Of a stretch of DNA of 64,000 nucleotides, positions 1-14,732 are shown one piece after another. The notes beneath the pieces were generated by a model. The model was not told the origin of the DNA. It was given only the letters and a program-made list of their open reading frames with translations, and searched no databases. Made by a program: the position numbers and the translations under genes. Source of the stretch: an uncultured Burkholderiales bacterium (lineage in GTDB: Bacteria > Pseudomonadota > Gammaproteobacteria > Burkholderiales > Burkholderiaceae_C); assembly GCA_903820745.1 (NCBI GenBank), contig CAIJIT010000162.1:1-64000 (forward strand), in the 5' to 3' direction. Each line of letters opens with the position of its first letter. The stretch's first letter is position 1.

Positions 1-1
1 C

Positions 2-166
2 ATTGCGTCGAAATACTGGAAAGGCGTGCTGTGGTCGCCTTTGTACTTCGTCGTCAGCGCAGGCGGTGCGCCACTGGAAACCATCAAGGCTTACGTCGAG
101 GCGCAGCGCGCCTCCTCTGCACCGTCAGCAGCCCTCATGGGCTGCCCCTCTACCTCCCCGCCATGA
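2..166 (+). pseudogene. tnpA: C-terminal part of IS200/IS605-family TnpA (Y1) transposase, truncated by the window edge
   Basis: Frame 2 reads [37 protein letters not shown]..., matching the conserved C-terminus of IS200/IS605 TnpA ([31 protein letters not shown]). Whether the complete gene is intact upstream cannot be seen. Confidence 0.8.
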
Positions 167-175
167 ATGGCGGGG
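156..175 (+). mobile_element. IS200/IS605-type end hairpin (CCCCGCCA-TGAA-TGGCGGGG), perfect 8-bp stem
   Basis: Perfect inverted repeat at the end of tnpA; the TnpA stop codon (TGA, 164-166) lies in the loop. Confidence 0.7.
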
Positions 176-191
176 TTTCTCGGGAATTCCG

Positions 192-514
192 ATGAATGAC
201 TCGATGATTCCTGGCGAATTGCTGATCGACGATGAAAACGCCAGCCACGCGCTGAACCCGGGCCGGCGCAGCCTGACCCTGCGGGTGGCCAACGCCGGCG
301 ACCGCCCGATCCAGGTTGGCTCGCATTACCACTTTGCCGAAACCAATGCCGGCCTGCAATTCGACCGCGAGGCTGCGCGCGGCATGCGCTTGAACATCGC
401 CTCGGGCACCGCCGTGCGTTTCGAACCGGGCCAACAGCGAACGGTGGAATTGGTCGACTATGCCGGCGACCGGCAGGTCTGGGGCTTTCGCGGCTTGGTG
501 CAAGGGAGCCTGGC

Positions 515-518
<4 letters not shown>
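192..518 (+). CDS. ureB: Urease subunit beta
   Basis: [59 protein letters not shown]; UreB signature. Confidence 0.95.
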
Positions 519-2236
<1,718 letters not shown>

Positions 2237-2284
2237 TCCCAAGAATTCGCTACATTGGCGGTTCGTACTCTACTGACTGCTGCC

Positions 2285-2884
2285 ATGCTTCTGACCATCA
2301 ACAAACTGATTGCCCGTGGCCAGGGCTTGGCGCCGGTGCTGCTCAAACGCGCTGCCAGCGTCACACTCGATTGGGACACCCGGCAAAAAAGCCGCTTCGA
2401 CAGCGTCGACAGCCAGGGCCGACATATCGGCATCTTCTTGCCGCGGGGCAACGTCGTGCGCGGCGGCGACATCCTGGTGGCCGAGGACGGCTCTCTGATC
2501 CTGGTGCATGCAGCGCGGCAGGCGCTGCTCGAAGTGCGCGCTGACCTCGTTCATGGCAGCCCTTTCGATCTGCTGCGCGCGGCCTACCATCTGGGCAACC
2601 GCCATGTGCAGCTCGAGTTGCAGCAAGATCGGCTGCTGCTCGAACCCGACCATGTGCTGGCCGATATGCTCAGGCAGATGCATTTACTCGTCAGCGAAGT
2701 CGAGTCCGCGTTCGAGCCCGAGTCCGGCGCTTATGCCGCAGGGGGCCATGCGGCGTCACCTGAGCATGGACATGCGCACAGTCCGGCGCCGGATCATGGT
2801 CATGCGCATTCTGCCGCGCAAGATCATGGACATGGGCATTCTGCCGCGCATGTCCATGTCCATGGGCCGGGTTGCAAGCATTGA
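2285..2884 (+). CDS. ureE: Urease accessory nickel metallochaperone UreE with His-rich tail
   Basis: [40 protein letters not shown]...; C-terminal HGHAHS repeats. Confidence 0.93.
   Translation: MLLTINKLIARGQGLAPVLLKRAASVTLDWDTRQKSRFDSVDSQGRHIGIFLPRGNVVRGGDILVAEDGSLILVHAARQALLEVRADLVHGSPFDLLRAAYHLGNRHVQLELQQDRLLLEPDHVLADMLRQMHLLVSEVESAFEPESGAYAAGGHAASPEHGHAHSPAPDHGHAHSAAQDHGHGHSAAHVHVHGPGCKH
2762..2871 (+). repeat. Approx. 30-bp imperfect tandem repeat (about 3.5 copies) encoding [10 protein letters not shown]-type His-rich units in ureE
   Basis: GAGCATGGACATGCGCACAGTCCGGCGCCG / GATCATGGTCATGCGCATTCTGCCGCGCAA / GATCATGGACATGGGCATTCTGCCGCGCAT / GTCCATGTCCATGGGC. Confidence 0.85.
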
Positions 2885-3582
2885 TGGCACAGCTCAGCGC
2901 CAGTTCTTGGCTGCAATTGCTGCAACTGGCCTCGCCTGCCCTGCCGGTCGGCGGTTTCAGTTATTCGGAAGGCTTGGAGGCCGCTGTTGAGGCCGGTCTT
3001 GTCAGCAACGAAGCCCAGGCTTGCAGTTGGCTGCTCGATCAGCTGAGTTTGGCTTTCGGCCGATCTGATCTGCCAGCCTGCGCAGCTGCAATGCAGGCCT
3101 GGCGAAATGGCGATCTGCCCCAGGTGCAGGCGCTCAACGACTGGGTCTTGCAGACCCGGGAGTCGGCCGAGTTGCGCCTGCAGGCCGAGCAGATGGGACG
3201 CTCGCTCGGCGCCTGGTTGGCCAACAAGAACCAAGGCGAAGCGGGTCTGGCCCAACTCGACTTTTTGCGTGCGCTGCGGCCGGCGCCGAGCTGGCCGGTC
3301 GCGTTTGCGCTGGCGGCGGCGCAGACCGGTGCCCCGATCAAGGAAGCGCTGCTGGCTTATGCCTTCGGCTGGGCCGAGAACATGGTCGGCGCGGCGATCA
3401 AATCATTGCCGCTGGGCCAGAGCGCAGGCCAACGGATTCTCGAAGCGCTGGGCGCTGCAATTCCGGCCAGCGTCGATGCGGCGTTGCTGCTGCCGGCCGC
3501 GGAGCGTCAGGCCTTCACGCCCATGCTGGCGATCCTGTCGGCGCAGCATGAGGCGCAATACTCGCGCATCTTCAGGTCCTGA
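2884..3582 (+). CDS. ureF: Urease accessory protein UreF
   Basis: [29 protein letters not shown]...; start overlaps the ureE stop. Confidence 0.93.
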   Translation: MAQLSASSWLQLLQLASPALPVGGFSYSEGLEAAVEAGLVSNEAQACSWLLDQLSLAFGRSDLPACAAAMQAWRNGDLPQVQALNDWVLQTRESAELRLQAEQMGRSLGAWLANKNQGEAGLAQLDFLRALRPAPSWPVAFALAAAQTGAPIKEALLAYAFGWAENMVGAAIKSLPLGQSAGQRILEALGAAIPASVDAALLLPAAERQAFTPMLAILSAQHEAQYSRIFRS

Positions 3583-3583
3583 G

Positions 3584-4813
3584 TCAGCTGCGGTAATCCG
3601 CATTGATGCTGACATAGTCATGGCTCAGATCGCAGGTCCAGACCGTGGTCCGCGCATCGCCGCGGTGCAGGTCGACAGTGACGGTGATCTCGGATTGTTG
3701 CATCACGCGCTGGCCCTCGGACTCGAGGTAATCGGGGTGGCGGCCGCCGGCGCGAACGACATGGACTTCATCCAGGTGCAGGTCGATCAAGGTCTGGTCG
3801 AGATCGTTGATGCCAGCGTAGCCGACTGCGGCGAGGATGCGGCCCAGATTCGGGTCGCTGGCGAAGAACGCTGTCTTGACCAGCGGTGAATGGGCGATCG
3901 CATAGGCCGCCAGCTTGCATTCGGCTTGATTGCGGCCACCTGCCACCGTCACGGTGATGAACTTGGTGGCGCCCTCGCCGTCGCGCACGATCGCCTGCGC
4001 GAGTTGCTGCGAGACCGCAATCACCGCCGCGCGCAAAGCCTGCCCTGCAGCGCTGTCCAGCGAATTGATGCGCTGATGCCCCGCCTTGTGGGTGGCGATC
4101 AGCATGAAGGAGTCATTGGTCGAAGTGTCGCCGTCGATGGTGATGCGGTTGAACGACAGGTCAGCCGCATCACGCACCAATACCTGCAGCAATTCGGGCG
4201 CCAGGTTCGCATCGGTGGCGACGAAACCCAGCATCGTCGCCATATTCGGCCGGATCATGCCGGCGCCCTTAGCGATACCGGTGATGGTGACAACTTGCCC
4301 GTCGATCTCGATCTGGCGCGAGGCAGCCTTAGGCAAGGTATCGGTCGTCATGATCGCCAGCGCCGCTTCGCCCCAGCCATCGGCTCGCAGTGCCTCGATC
4401 GCCGCAGGCAGGCCGGCAGCCAGGCGCTCGACCGGCAAGGTCTCCATGATCACGCCGGTAGAAAAAGGCAGTATTTGTTCCTGCTGCAAACCCATCATTT
4501 GAGCCAATGCGCTGCAGCTCTGCCTGGCGCGAGCCAACCCATCGGCGCCGGTGCCGGCGTTGGCATTGCCGGTGTTGACAAGCAGCGCCCGCACGCCGGA
4601 TGCTGTGCCGAGATGCTCGCGGCAGACCTGCACCGGGGCGGCACAGAAGCGGTTCTGCGTGAAAACGCCGGCTACCGAGGCACCGACATCAAGCGCAATC
4701 ACCAACAGATCGCGCCGCTGCGCTTTGCGAATGCCAGCCATCGCCACGCCCAGACTCAGACCGGGGACAGGATGCAGGGAGGCGGGATCGGGTGCTTGCA
4801 GGTTGACTGGCAT
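3584..4813 (-). CDS. argJ: Bifunctional glutamate N-acetyltransferase / ornithine acetyltransferase
   Basis: 409 aa; contains MATMLGF self-cleavage site and [13 protein letters not shown]. Confidence 0.95.
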   Translation of the reverse strand: MPVNLQAPDPASLHPVPGLSLGVAMAGIRKAQRRDLLVIALDVGASVAGVFTQNRFCAAPVQVCREHLGTASGVRALLVNTGNANAGTGADGLARARQSCSALAQMMGLQQEQILPFSTGVIMETLPVERLAAGLPAAIEALRADGWGEAALAIMTTDTLPKAASRQIEIDGQVVTITGIAKGAGMIRPNMATMLGFVATDANLAPELLQVLVRDAADLSFNRITIDGDTSTNDSFMLIATHKAGHQRINSLDSAAGQALRAAVIAVSQQLAQAIVRDGEGATKFITVTVAGGRNQAECKLAAYAIAHSPLVKTAFFASDPNLGRILAAVGYAGINDLDQTLIDLHLDEVHVVRAGGRHPDYLESEGQRVMQQSEITVTVDLHRGDARTTVWTCDLSHDYVSINADYRS

Positions 4814-4899
4814 GACAGACTCACAATAGGGAAACGAATCTGCGGATTGTAGGCAGGAGCAAGCGCTGAAAAATGTGCGCCCGAACGGCCAGACCAGTC

Positions 4900-5493
4900 T
4901 TAGCGGGGACGGCGCCTCCGGGCAACGGCCACAGCGAACAAACCCGCCAACGTCAGCGTCAGGCCTGAGGGCTCGGGCACTTGATTCTCCAGATCGAAGG
5001 TGCCTGCGTAAGACGCGGAGATTACAGTGCCATCGGCCAAGCCCTGGCCAGCGCGACCGGTGACAATCAGTTGGTAGGGGCCGGTCAGCGCATCAGCCGA
5101 GAACCAGGCGGCTTCAGAAGATTCGACCACTCTCGCAAGATTGAGCTTGATGAAATCGAACGCGAGTCCGTTCAATGTCGCATTGATGAAGTCAATGTCG
5201 GTGGATTTGGTGAAGCCAAGCGTTCCCAAGCTGGCGGTCACCGACCCGGAATTGCTCGCCGTCGCAAAATTGAACGTATCGGTAAACAGGCCGGCGCTGG
5301 TATGGACGATGCCGAACACGGCCGCCTGTTCGCCCTCGTCGACGGGGCCGAGTTGAACCGTTGTGTTGTTCAACAACGGTGAGGCATTGACCGCTCCGGC
5401 CAGGGCCAGCAGCAGTACAGCAAATTGATGACGAGTTGACAAGGCAGTCTTCCTTCTGACTATGGACGGCGAATTGCCGACCGATGCCTTCAC
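4900..5493 (-). CDS. PEP-CTERM sorting-domain secreted protein
   Basis: N-terminal hydrophobic signal ([14 protein letters not shown]) and C-terminal [26 protein letters not shown]. Confidence 0.85.
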   Translation of the reverse strand: MKASVGNSPSIVRRKTALSTRHQFAVLLLALAGAVNASPLLNNTTVQLGPVDEGEQAAVFGIVHTSAGLFTDTFNFATASNSGSVTASLGTLGFTKSTDIDFINATLNGLAFDFIKLNLARVVESSEAAWFSADALTGPYQLIVTGRAGQGLADGTVISASYAGTFDLENQVPEPSGLTLTLAGLFAVAVARRRRPR

Positions 5494-5653
5494 TCTATTG
5501 GCAACTGGTTGGCGCCGAATCCCTTCGCCAGGGGGCGCCCCCCGTAATTGACGGCACGCAATCCGGGCCCCTTGAAAAATTCCTAATCCCCAAAAGCAAA
5601 AAGGTCCACCGAAGTGACGCTCGTTTTGCCCAACTTCGCAACCAATCAGTCGA

Positions 5654-8398
<2,745 letters not shown>

Positions 8399-8616
8399 GC
8401 AGCGGATTATCTAAGTTCATTGGCCAGCGCTTGGCTGGTGCCTGGTGGCAGAACCCAAGCCCCGGCATTGCTGCCAGAGACCGAGGCCCATGTATTACTC
8501 GCTCGCGCCAGACCCGCAGGCAAAGCCCCGGGCGTACTGGCGCAAAAGCTTGCCAGTTTATCATCCTGACCGCTGCGTCATGACCGGCGGGCATATGGCG
8601 GGGCTACACTTGTGCG

Positions 8617-8973
8617 ATGCGCGCGACGATCCACCCCCGAACCCATGTTCAGCCGGCGCCAAAGGCCAGCCAGGTGCCGGGCCCGCTGACGATCGCGCAG
8701 GCTCTGCATCAGCATGATGGACTGGTCCGCCTGGGCTTGCTGATCCGCGAATCGAACCGCCGCCTTGAGTTGATCAAACCCGCCTTGCCAGGCGCCTTGG
8801 CTCGCTATGTTCGAGCCGGTCCGGTCGATGAAAAGGGCTGGACCTTGCTGGCATCGAATGCTGCGGTGGCTGCCAAATTACGTCATCTGCAACCGCTGCT
8901 CGAGGCGCTGCTGGCCGAACAGGGCCTGCAACCTGCGCTGGTCCGGGTCAAGTTGCTGCAGCAGGAAAGCTGA
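8617..8973 (+). CDS. DciA/DUF721-family protein (probable DnaB loader)
   Basis: 118 aa small protein divergent from secA; pattern GWTLLASNAAVAAKLRHLQPLLEALLAEQGL matches DUF721; genomic position typical for betaproteobacteria. Confidence 0.6.
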   Translation: MRATIHPRTHVQPAPKASQVPGPLTIAQALHQHDGLVRLGLLIRESNRRLELIKPALPGALARYVRAGPVDEKGWTLLASNAAVAAKLRHLQPLLEALLAEQGLQPALVRVKLLQQES

Positions 8974-8982
8974 AGCTTCGAT

Positions 8983-9074
8983 CCAACAGACCTGGAAAAA
9001 CTCGCGGCGCCAGCGTTTGCTGACTATCGGCACTCCACCTCCAGTCGCCAACCTGGGCCGGTCAGGTCTGTTGG
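8983..9074. repeat. 12-bp perfect inverted repeat (CCAACAGACCTG...CAGGTCTGTTGG) enclosing a 92-bp segment
   Basis: 8983-8994 CCAACAGACCTG and 9063-9074 CAGGTCTGTTGG are exact reverse complements. Confidence 0.7.
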
Positions 9075-9082
9075 TTCACGTC

Positions 9083-10288
9083 TTATAGAGCTGAACTGAT
9101 CTTGATCGCATTGTCATGCGCCATGTTCGCGATCTGACTATCGCTGTACCCGAGGCCTACGAGAATATCTTGGGTGTGTTCGCCGATCCGAGGCGCAGGT
9201 CGTATAGCCCGACCGTCAGCGGATTCGAAGCGCGCCGCCGGGCGAGGCTGTCTAACGCGCCCCACTGTGGGCTGATCCAGCTCGGTAATTAGCCGCCTAT
9301 CGACCACTTGTTCGTTTTGAATAATCTCGTTGCGACGCAGGATAGGCGCACAGGGAACATCGGCCGCATCAAAGCGGCCCAACCATTCTGCACTGCTGCG
9401 TTCTTTGATGACCTCACCCATGAGCATAATTCTGGCAACTGCATTGACCGAGCGCGCGGCCGGAGTATTAAATCGATCGTCTAGTAACAAGTTTGGCCGC
9501 TCCACAGCATGGCAAAAACCCGACCACTCGGAATCCGATATTGTTCCTACAGTTATAAATCCATCGCGTGTTTCAAAAACGAGATCCGGCCTCAGATTTG
9601 GATCCGCTGTAATTGCCTCAGCCCCGACCACGGTGTACTGCATCATTCCTTCCGGCCATAAATAGGAGATCATCGTATCTAGCATGGCGACCCGAATATG
9701 ATCGCCGCGCCCAGTGCGTTCGCGGGAAAATAGCGCCGCCGAAATTGCTTGCGCCGCAAAGATCGCTGTCGTTTTATCAGCCACGATTGTTCTTATCATG
9801 CGTGGCCGACCTGTCGCGGGATCGGCCTGAATGTCCGCAAAACCCGACAATGCTTGAATGATCGGGTCATAAACGCGCTTATTGGCGTACGGACCTGTTT
9901 CACCGACACCATCCATCGAAACGTAAATGAGCCTGGGATACTCCCGTCGCAGGAACTCTGCGCCCAGACCAAGCCGATCCATCGTACCCGGGCGAAAATT
10001 CTGCACCAGGACATCAACTTCGGCTACGAGTTTCAAAAGCACTTCACGACCAACAGGTGTCTTTGCATCTATCGCAAGAGATCGCTTTCCGCGGTTGCAG
10101 GAAATGAACATTGCCGAAAATTCGCCATCTTTATCGATACGCTGCCGACTTCCGCGAGCACTGTCGCCGCGCAGCGGCTCAACTTTAATAACCTCAGCAC
10201 CTTGGTCCGCCAAAAACATGGTTGCCAATGGACCAGCGACTACACCAGTAAAATCTAGTACTCGAATACCGTGGAGTGGGCCTTGCAT
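9083..10288 (-). CDS. CaiB/BaiF family (class III) CoA-transferase
   Basis: MQGPLHGIRVLDFTGVVAGPLATMFLADQGAEVIKVEPLRGDSAR; VQNFRPGTMDRLGLG. Confidence 0.93.
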   Translation of the reverse strand: MQGPLHGIRVLDFTGVVAGPLATMFLADQGAEVIKVEPLRGDSARGSRQRIDKDGEFSAMFISCNRGKRSLAIDAKTPVGREVLLKLVAEVDVLVQNFRPGTMDRLGLGAEFLRREYPRLIYVSMDGVGETGPYANKRVYDPIIQALSGFADIQADPATGRPRMIRTIVADKTTAIFAAQAISAALFSRERTGRGDHIRVAMLDTMISYLWPEGMMQYTVVGAEAITADPNLRPDLVFETRDGFITVGTISDSEWSGFCHAVERPNLLLDDRFNTPAARSVNAVARIMLMGEVIKERSSAEWLGRFDAADVPCAPILRRNEIIQNEQVVDRRLITELDQPTVGRVRQPRPAARFESADGRAIRPAPRIGEHTQDILVGLGYSDSQIANMAHDNAIKISSAL

Positions 10289-10456
10289 GAAAATCCTTCC
10301 AGAAAATTTTAAATGGCTCGGACTTATCTTCAGGGCCCCGCAATGCACTGCACTGCGAATACCCTATAAGGCCCGAAAAATATTTAGCGGAACCAACGAA
10401 TCAGGCTGAAATGTTAGAAGTTACGCAGAGCCCCCATAAAAACTCAGGATTTACAG

Positions 10457-11446
10457 TCAAGCGGAGCTCACCTGACGACTCATATTGGAAAGCCGCACAT
10501 TAATCAATTGCTCTGCTTCGGCCATAATCCGATTAATCAATTCCTTGACCGTTGGAACATCGTGGATCAGGCCCGCGACCATCCCGCAGCTCCAGGCACC
10601 GGCCTCCATTTCCCCATTTATCATCACCCTCGGATAAACGCCCGCGACCTGCTCATGCAGGTCTGCAATCGTCAACGCGAGCCCCTTTTCGCGTTCGATT
10701 TCAAGCAAGCGTTCCACACTCGCACTCTTCAGCACACGCTCGGTGTTACGCAACCCGCGCATGATCAAACGAGTGTCGAGTTCAGTCGCCGCAACAATCG
10801 CTTCCTTTACGCGGTCGTGAACCGGCGCGTCCGCTGTCGCAATGAATCGCGTTCCCATGTTGATACCATCAGCGCCCAACGCCAATGCGGCGACCAGACT
10901 GCGCCCATCGGCCATGCCACCAGAGGCGACGAAAGGAATCTTGAGTACTTCTGCCGCCCGCGGCAGCAAGATGAAGTTCGGCACATCGTCTTCACCCGGA
11001 TGTCCGCCGCACTCGAAACCGTCGACGCTGACAGCGTCGCAACCTATCGACTCTGCTTTCAATGCAAATCGCACCGAGGTACATTTGTGAATCACTTTTA
11101 TGCCGGCATCTTTCAACTGCAGTAAATAGGCCTGTGGATTCCTGCCTGCGGTCTCAACGATCTTGATCCCGCCTTCTATGATCACTCGGATATATTCCGG
11201 ATATGGCGGCTCCGAAAACATTGGCAGGAAGGTCAAGTTGACGCCGAACGGCTTGTTCGTCATCTCGCGGCACCGTTGTATCTCCCTGGCGAGTAACGCC
11301 GGTGTCTTCTGCGTCAGACCGGTTATTATCCCAAGACCGCCAGCATTAGAAACTGCTGCAGCCAACTCGGCAAACCCCACAAAATGCATACCGCCCTGAA
11401 TAATCGGATGCTCGATTCCAAGTAGCTCCGTGATGCGTGTTTTCAT
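10457..11446 (-). CDS. Nitronate monooxygenase-like NAD(P)H-dependent flavin oxidoreductase
   Basis: ELLGIEHPIIQGGMHFVGFAELAAAVSNAGGLGIITGLT; VASGGMADGRSLVAALALGADGINMGTRFIAT. Confidence 0.92.
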   Translation of the reverse strand: MKTRITELLGIEHPIIQGGMHFVGFAELAAAVSNAGGLGIITGLTQKTPALLAREIQRCREMTNKPFGVNLTFLPMFSEPPYPEYIRVIIEGGIKIVETAGRNPQAYLLQLKDAGIKVIHKCTSVRFALKAESIGCDAVSVDGFECGGHPGEDDVPNFILLPRAAEVLKIPFVASGGMADGRSLVAALALGADGINMGTRFIATADAPVHDRVKEAIVAATELDTRLIMRGLRNTERVLKSASVERLLEIEREKGLALTIADLHEQVAGVYPRVMINGEMEAGAWSCGMVAGLIHDVPTVKELINRIMAEAEQLINVRLSNMSRQVSSA

Positions 11447-11560
11447 AGCAACCCTTCAATCAGACTAATGACTTCATGGCAGACGGTACACGGCTACCTG
11501 CAGCCATTGACTCATCTATCAGCAACGCCCCTTGAAGAAACGTAAAATTCTGAAAACCGG

Positions 11561-12205
11561 TCAGCTTACGGCTGGAAAAGTCCGCCTCCTCGCTTCCTGA
11601 TATGCCGGGCGTGCGGCCACCCGACTGCGATATTCCAATGCACAGTCGGGCAAAGGAAGGTCGTATTCAATTGCCCAATCCAAGGTCGTTGTCAGGATGA
11701 TATCGGCCGCGCTGAGATCCTCACCGAACAAGTACCTGCCCTCGGCACCTATTCGACTCGCCACAGCATTAAATTGATCAATAAAATATTCCCGTGCAGC
11801 AGCGATAGCAACCGGCGCATCGCCATAAAGACTCTTCAGCGCGCCATGGCGGCGCATGATGTACAGGGTATGCGCATCTAACTCCGACATAATGAAGTAG
11901 CACCACTCGTTTACCTTTGCTCGCCCTACAGCATCCTGCGGTACATATATACCAGTAGGCGCCTTGAACGCTTCACTCACATAAAGAGTAATCGCCGCGC
12001 TCTCGGTCAGGACAAATGTCCCATGACGCAGCACTGGAACCTTGTGGCGCGGGTTGAGCTTGAGAAAATCCAGGTCATAGGTCTGCCCTGACCGCGGATG
12101 TGTGGGGTGGAACTCGTACTCCAGACCCATTTCCAAAAGCATCCAGTGCGGCCGCATTTGCCGTACGGTCCCGATACCCCATAGTGTCAGATCATTCGAC
12201 TGCAT
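11561..12205 (-). CDS. Glutathione S-transferase family protein
   Basis: HKVPVLRHGTFVLTESAAITLYVSEAF and C-terminal GST helical region (LFGEDLSAADIILTTTLDWA). Confidence 0.85.
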   Translation of the reverse strand: MQSNDLTLWGIGTVRQMRPHWMLLEMGLEYEFHPTHPRSGQTYDLDFLKLNPRHKVPVLRHGTFVLTESAAITLYVSEAFKAPTGIYVPQDAVGRAKVNEWCYFIMSELDAHTLYIMRRHGALKSLYGDAPVAIAAAREYFIDQFNAVASRIGAEGRYLFGEDLSAADIILTTTLDWAIEYDLPLPDCALEYRSRVAARPAYQEARRRTFPAVS

Positions 12206-12355
12206 ATTTACACCCACCTGGTATTTTCTCGATGTCATTCGGCGCTATTCGGAATAGCGTGCCATCGTTCGGTTAAGGCTGCACACATTTCCGTATATAT
12301 TACATTGGGCCACCGCTTCAAAAACTATTGCTGAAGTATGAATCCCTTCGCTGAA

Positions 12356-13549
12356 TTACAAGCGTGTGCACCCAGGAAGATCAGCAACTGCCGGCATAGT
12401 CTGCAGAAGCTTTGGACTCAGATTGCCATCCGCGCCTTTCTGAACTTCCACCAAATAGACTTTCTCAAGCATCGCACTGTTCTTCACGAACTTAAATTTT
12501 CCGCGTGGCGCATCAAATTCCACTGAGGTCAAAGTCTTTATGAAGTCCGCTCCATCACCGACTTGCCCTTTTGTCTTCTGCAGGGCCAACATAATTGCTT
12601 TACCATTGTCATAACCGAGCTCTTCCGATATACCAGGCGCTGTATTGAACATCTTGCGATAAGCTTCAACGAATTTCTTGCTAGCCTCGGTCGGGAGCAC
12701 TGAAGTGTAAGACGCCGTAAACTGCTTACCGAGAACGGAAGATCCCATGACGTTCCAAAGAGTATCTTCGAACGTCCAGTGATCGCCGTAAAGCGGTAGC
12801 TTTTTCTCAAGACCCATCTCTGCATATTGCTTGACGAACTGCACCGCTTCTGCTCCGGCGTACCACGCATACGTTAACTCCGCGTTTGAGCCGCGCAGGT
12901 TTGCGAGGATGCCACCGAAATCCTTGGTCTTTTGGAAAGCGCTCCAATACTGTTCGTTCACTTTACCGCCATTCTCTTCGAAGCCACGCTTGAATCCATC
13001 GATAAACTGTCGACCCGCCACATAGTCGGGCCCGACGGTAACTGCAGTCTTCTTGCCCGCTTGCGCCCAATATTTGCCTGTCGCATACTGCATCGCGTAG
13101 GCACTGAAGGCTGTCCTGGCAACATAGGGATTACAAAACTTCCCAGAGATGTCATCCGAAAATGCCATCATCAAGACGAGCGGTTTCTTGGCAGTTTCGG
13201 CCAATCCGCTGAGCGCTATGCCTACGCCTGAATGTATAACTCCAGCAACGATGTCTACGTTGTCAGATTGAATCAATTGGTTGAAACGCTGTATGCCCAC
13301 GCTCGGTGTCAACTCAGTATCCGCACGGATCAACTCAATTTTCCGACCACCGATGGCTCCGCCAAACTCTGCGAGCGCGACTTGAAACCCACGGTCGCCT
13401 AGCATCGCTTCTTCAGCATAACCTCCCTTGTAAGGGAGTAGCAAACCGATTTTTATCGGCTTGTTCTCTTGTGCCACAACAGGACCGGTCGCAACCGCGC
13501 CAATTAAAGTTACTGCCAACAATGCCGCTTGAATATTACGAAATTCCAT
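12356..13549 (-). CDS. ABC transporter substrate-binding protein (branched-chain amino-acid/aromatic type)
   Basis: Signal peptide MEFRNIQAALLAVTLIGAVATGPVVAQ; periplasmic binding fold KIGLLLPYKGGYAEEAMLGDRGFQVALAEFGG. Confidence 0.9.
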   Translation of the reverse strand: MEFRNIQAALLAVTLIGAVATGPVVAQENKPIKIGLLLPYKGGYAEEAMLGDRGFQVALAEFGGAIGGRKIELIRADTELTPSVGIQRFNQLIQSDNVDIVAGVIHSGVGIALSGLAETAKKPLVLMMAFSDDISGKFCNPYVARTAFSAYAMQYATGKYWAQAGKKTAVTVGPDYVAGRQFIDGFKRGFEENGGKVNEQYWSAFQKTKDFGGILANLRGSNAELTYAWYAGAEAVQFVKQYAEMGLEKKLPLYGDHWTFEDTLWNVMGSSVLGKQFTASYTSVLPTEASKKFVEAYRKMFNTAPGISEELGYDNGKAIMLALQKTKGQVGDGADFIKTLTSVEFDAPRGKFKFVKNSAMLEKVYLVEVQKGADGNLSPKLLQTMPAVADLPGCTRL

Positions 13550-13907
13550 GGTTTTCTCCTCGGATTTTAAGTGTCTTTGTCGTGCGTTCGTTCGTTGAAA
13601 AAATATTTCTACATGCGTATCGCGCTGCATGTATTACAGGTTCACCCATCGCGCGTGATGGGTATGTCGAAATTTTTTATATCGCTCAGCTCAAATGCGC
13701 CCCGAAAACTGAACTTTTTCTCCTAATTTTTTCCAATACCCCCCACTTTGACCTCGCCTCAATGGGTCAAAATAGTATCTACGAGTTGTTGGTTACATCT
13801 ACGAAATTAGTCATAGCTATTTTTCGGAAAATTATCGTGAGCGATCATATTTGCGAACATTTACGCCCTCAAGCCTGCGTGAGCATATGAGGTGGAAACT
13901 TCCACCG

Positions 13908-14642
13908 TCAGAACTTTTCGCAATAAGGCCGAACTTCGGTTTCCAACGACCATGCACTTCGGTGTTGCATGTGGATTTGATAATAGGTCTCCGCTATGCC
14001 TTCCGGTTCAACCAATCCGTCCGGCGGGGTAGAGTCGCGGAGCTTAGGGAACATCTTGTGTATCGCTGGCATGTTTACTGCGCCATCAACCACCACCGTT
14101 GCCACGTGGATACCCTGCGGTCCGAACTCTCGAGCCATGCTCTGCGCAACTGCACGCAGGGCAAACTTCGCTGCAGCAAAGGCGCCAAAGTTTGCGCCGC
14201 CACGCATAGATGATGTTGCGCCGGTATATATGACCGTACCATGATTGCGAGGAAGCATATGGCGTATGGCTTCGCGCCCAAATACGAATCCACCAAAACA
14301 GCCAAGTCGCCAAACTTTCTCGAATACATCCCCGGTAACCTCCAGCAGAGGCTTTCGATGTTGCGCGCCAGCGTTGTAGATCGCGACCTCGATCGGACCG
14401 ATCTGAGCCTCGATTTTTCCCATCGCTTCTATGAGCTGATTCTCGATTCGAGCATCCACCTTCATACCAACAGCGGCCCCGCCCAGAGCTATAATTTCTG
14501 CCTGAAAGCGCTCTAGTTTTTCTTCATCGCGGGCCAGCATCACAACTTTATATCCGCCTTTGGCAAAGCGTTTCGCGATCGCAAGGCCGAGTCCTTCGCC
14601 CACGCCACAAACTACGGCCGTTTTTTGTATTTCACTTTCCAT
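13908..14642 (-). CDS. SDR family oxidoreductase with Phe in place of the catalytic Tyr (FAAAK)
   Basis: AVVCGVGEGLGLAIAKRFAKGGYKVVMLAR; TGATSSMRGGANFGAFAAAKFALRAVAQSMAREFGPQGIHVATVVVDGAV. Confidence 0.88.
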   Translation of the reverse strand: MESEIQKTAVVCGVGEGLGLAIAKRFAKGGYKVVMLARDEEKLERFQAEIIALGGAAVGMKVDARIENQLIEAMGKIEAQIGPIEVAIYNAGAQHRKPLLEVTGDVFEKVWRLGCFGGFVFGREAIRHMLPRNHGTVIYTGATSSMRGGANFGAFAAAKFALRAVAQSMAREFGPQGIHVATVVVDGAVNMPAIHKMFPKLRDSTPPDGLVEPEGIAETYYQIHMQHRSAWSLETEVRPYCEKF

Positions 14643-14732
14643 TTATATCTCCGGTTATTTAGCCGCATTTATTCAGGCGCGACGAAAATAGATCCTGATG
14701 CTGGCGGAATCTGCCTTGGAACCAACATACCC

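Noticed and set aside
2762-2871. Possible CRISPR-like direct repeats
   Set aside because: Repeats are contiguous without spacers, in frame, and encode His-rich protein sequence in ureE.
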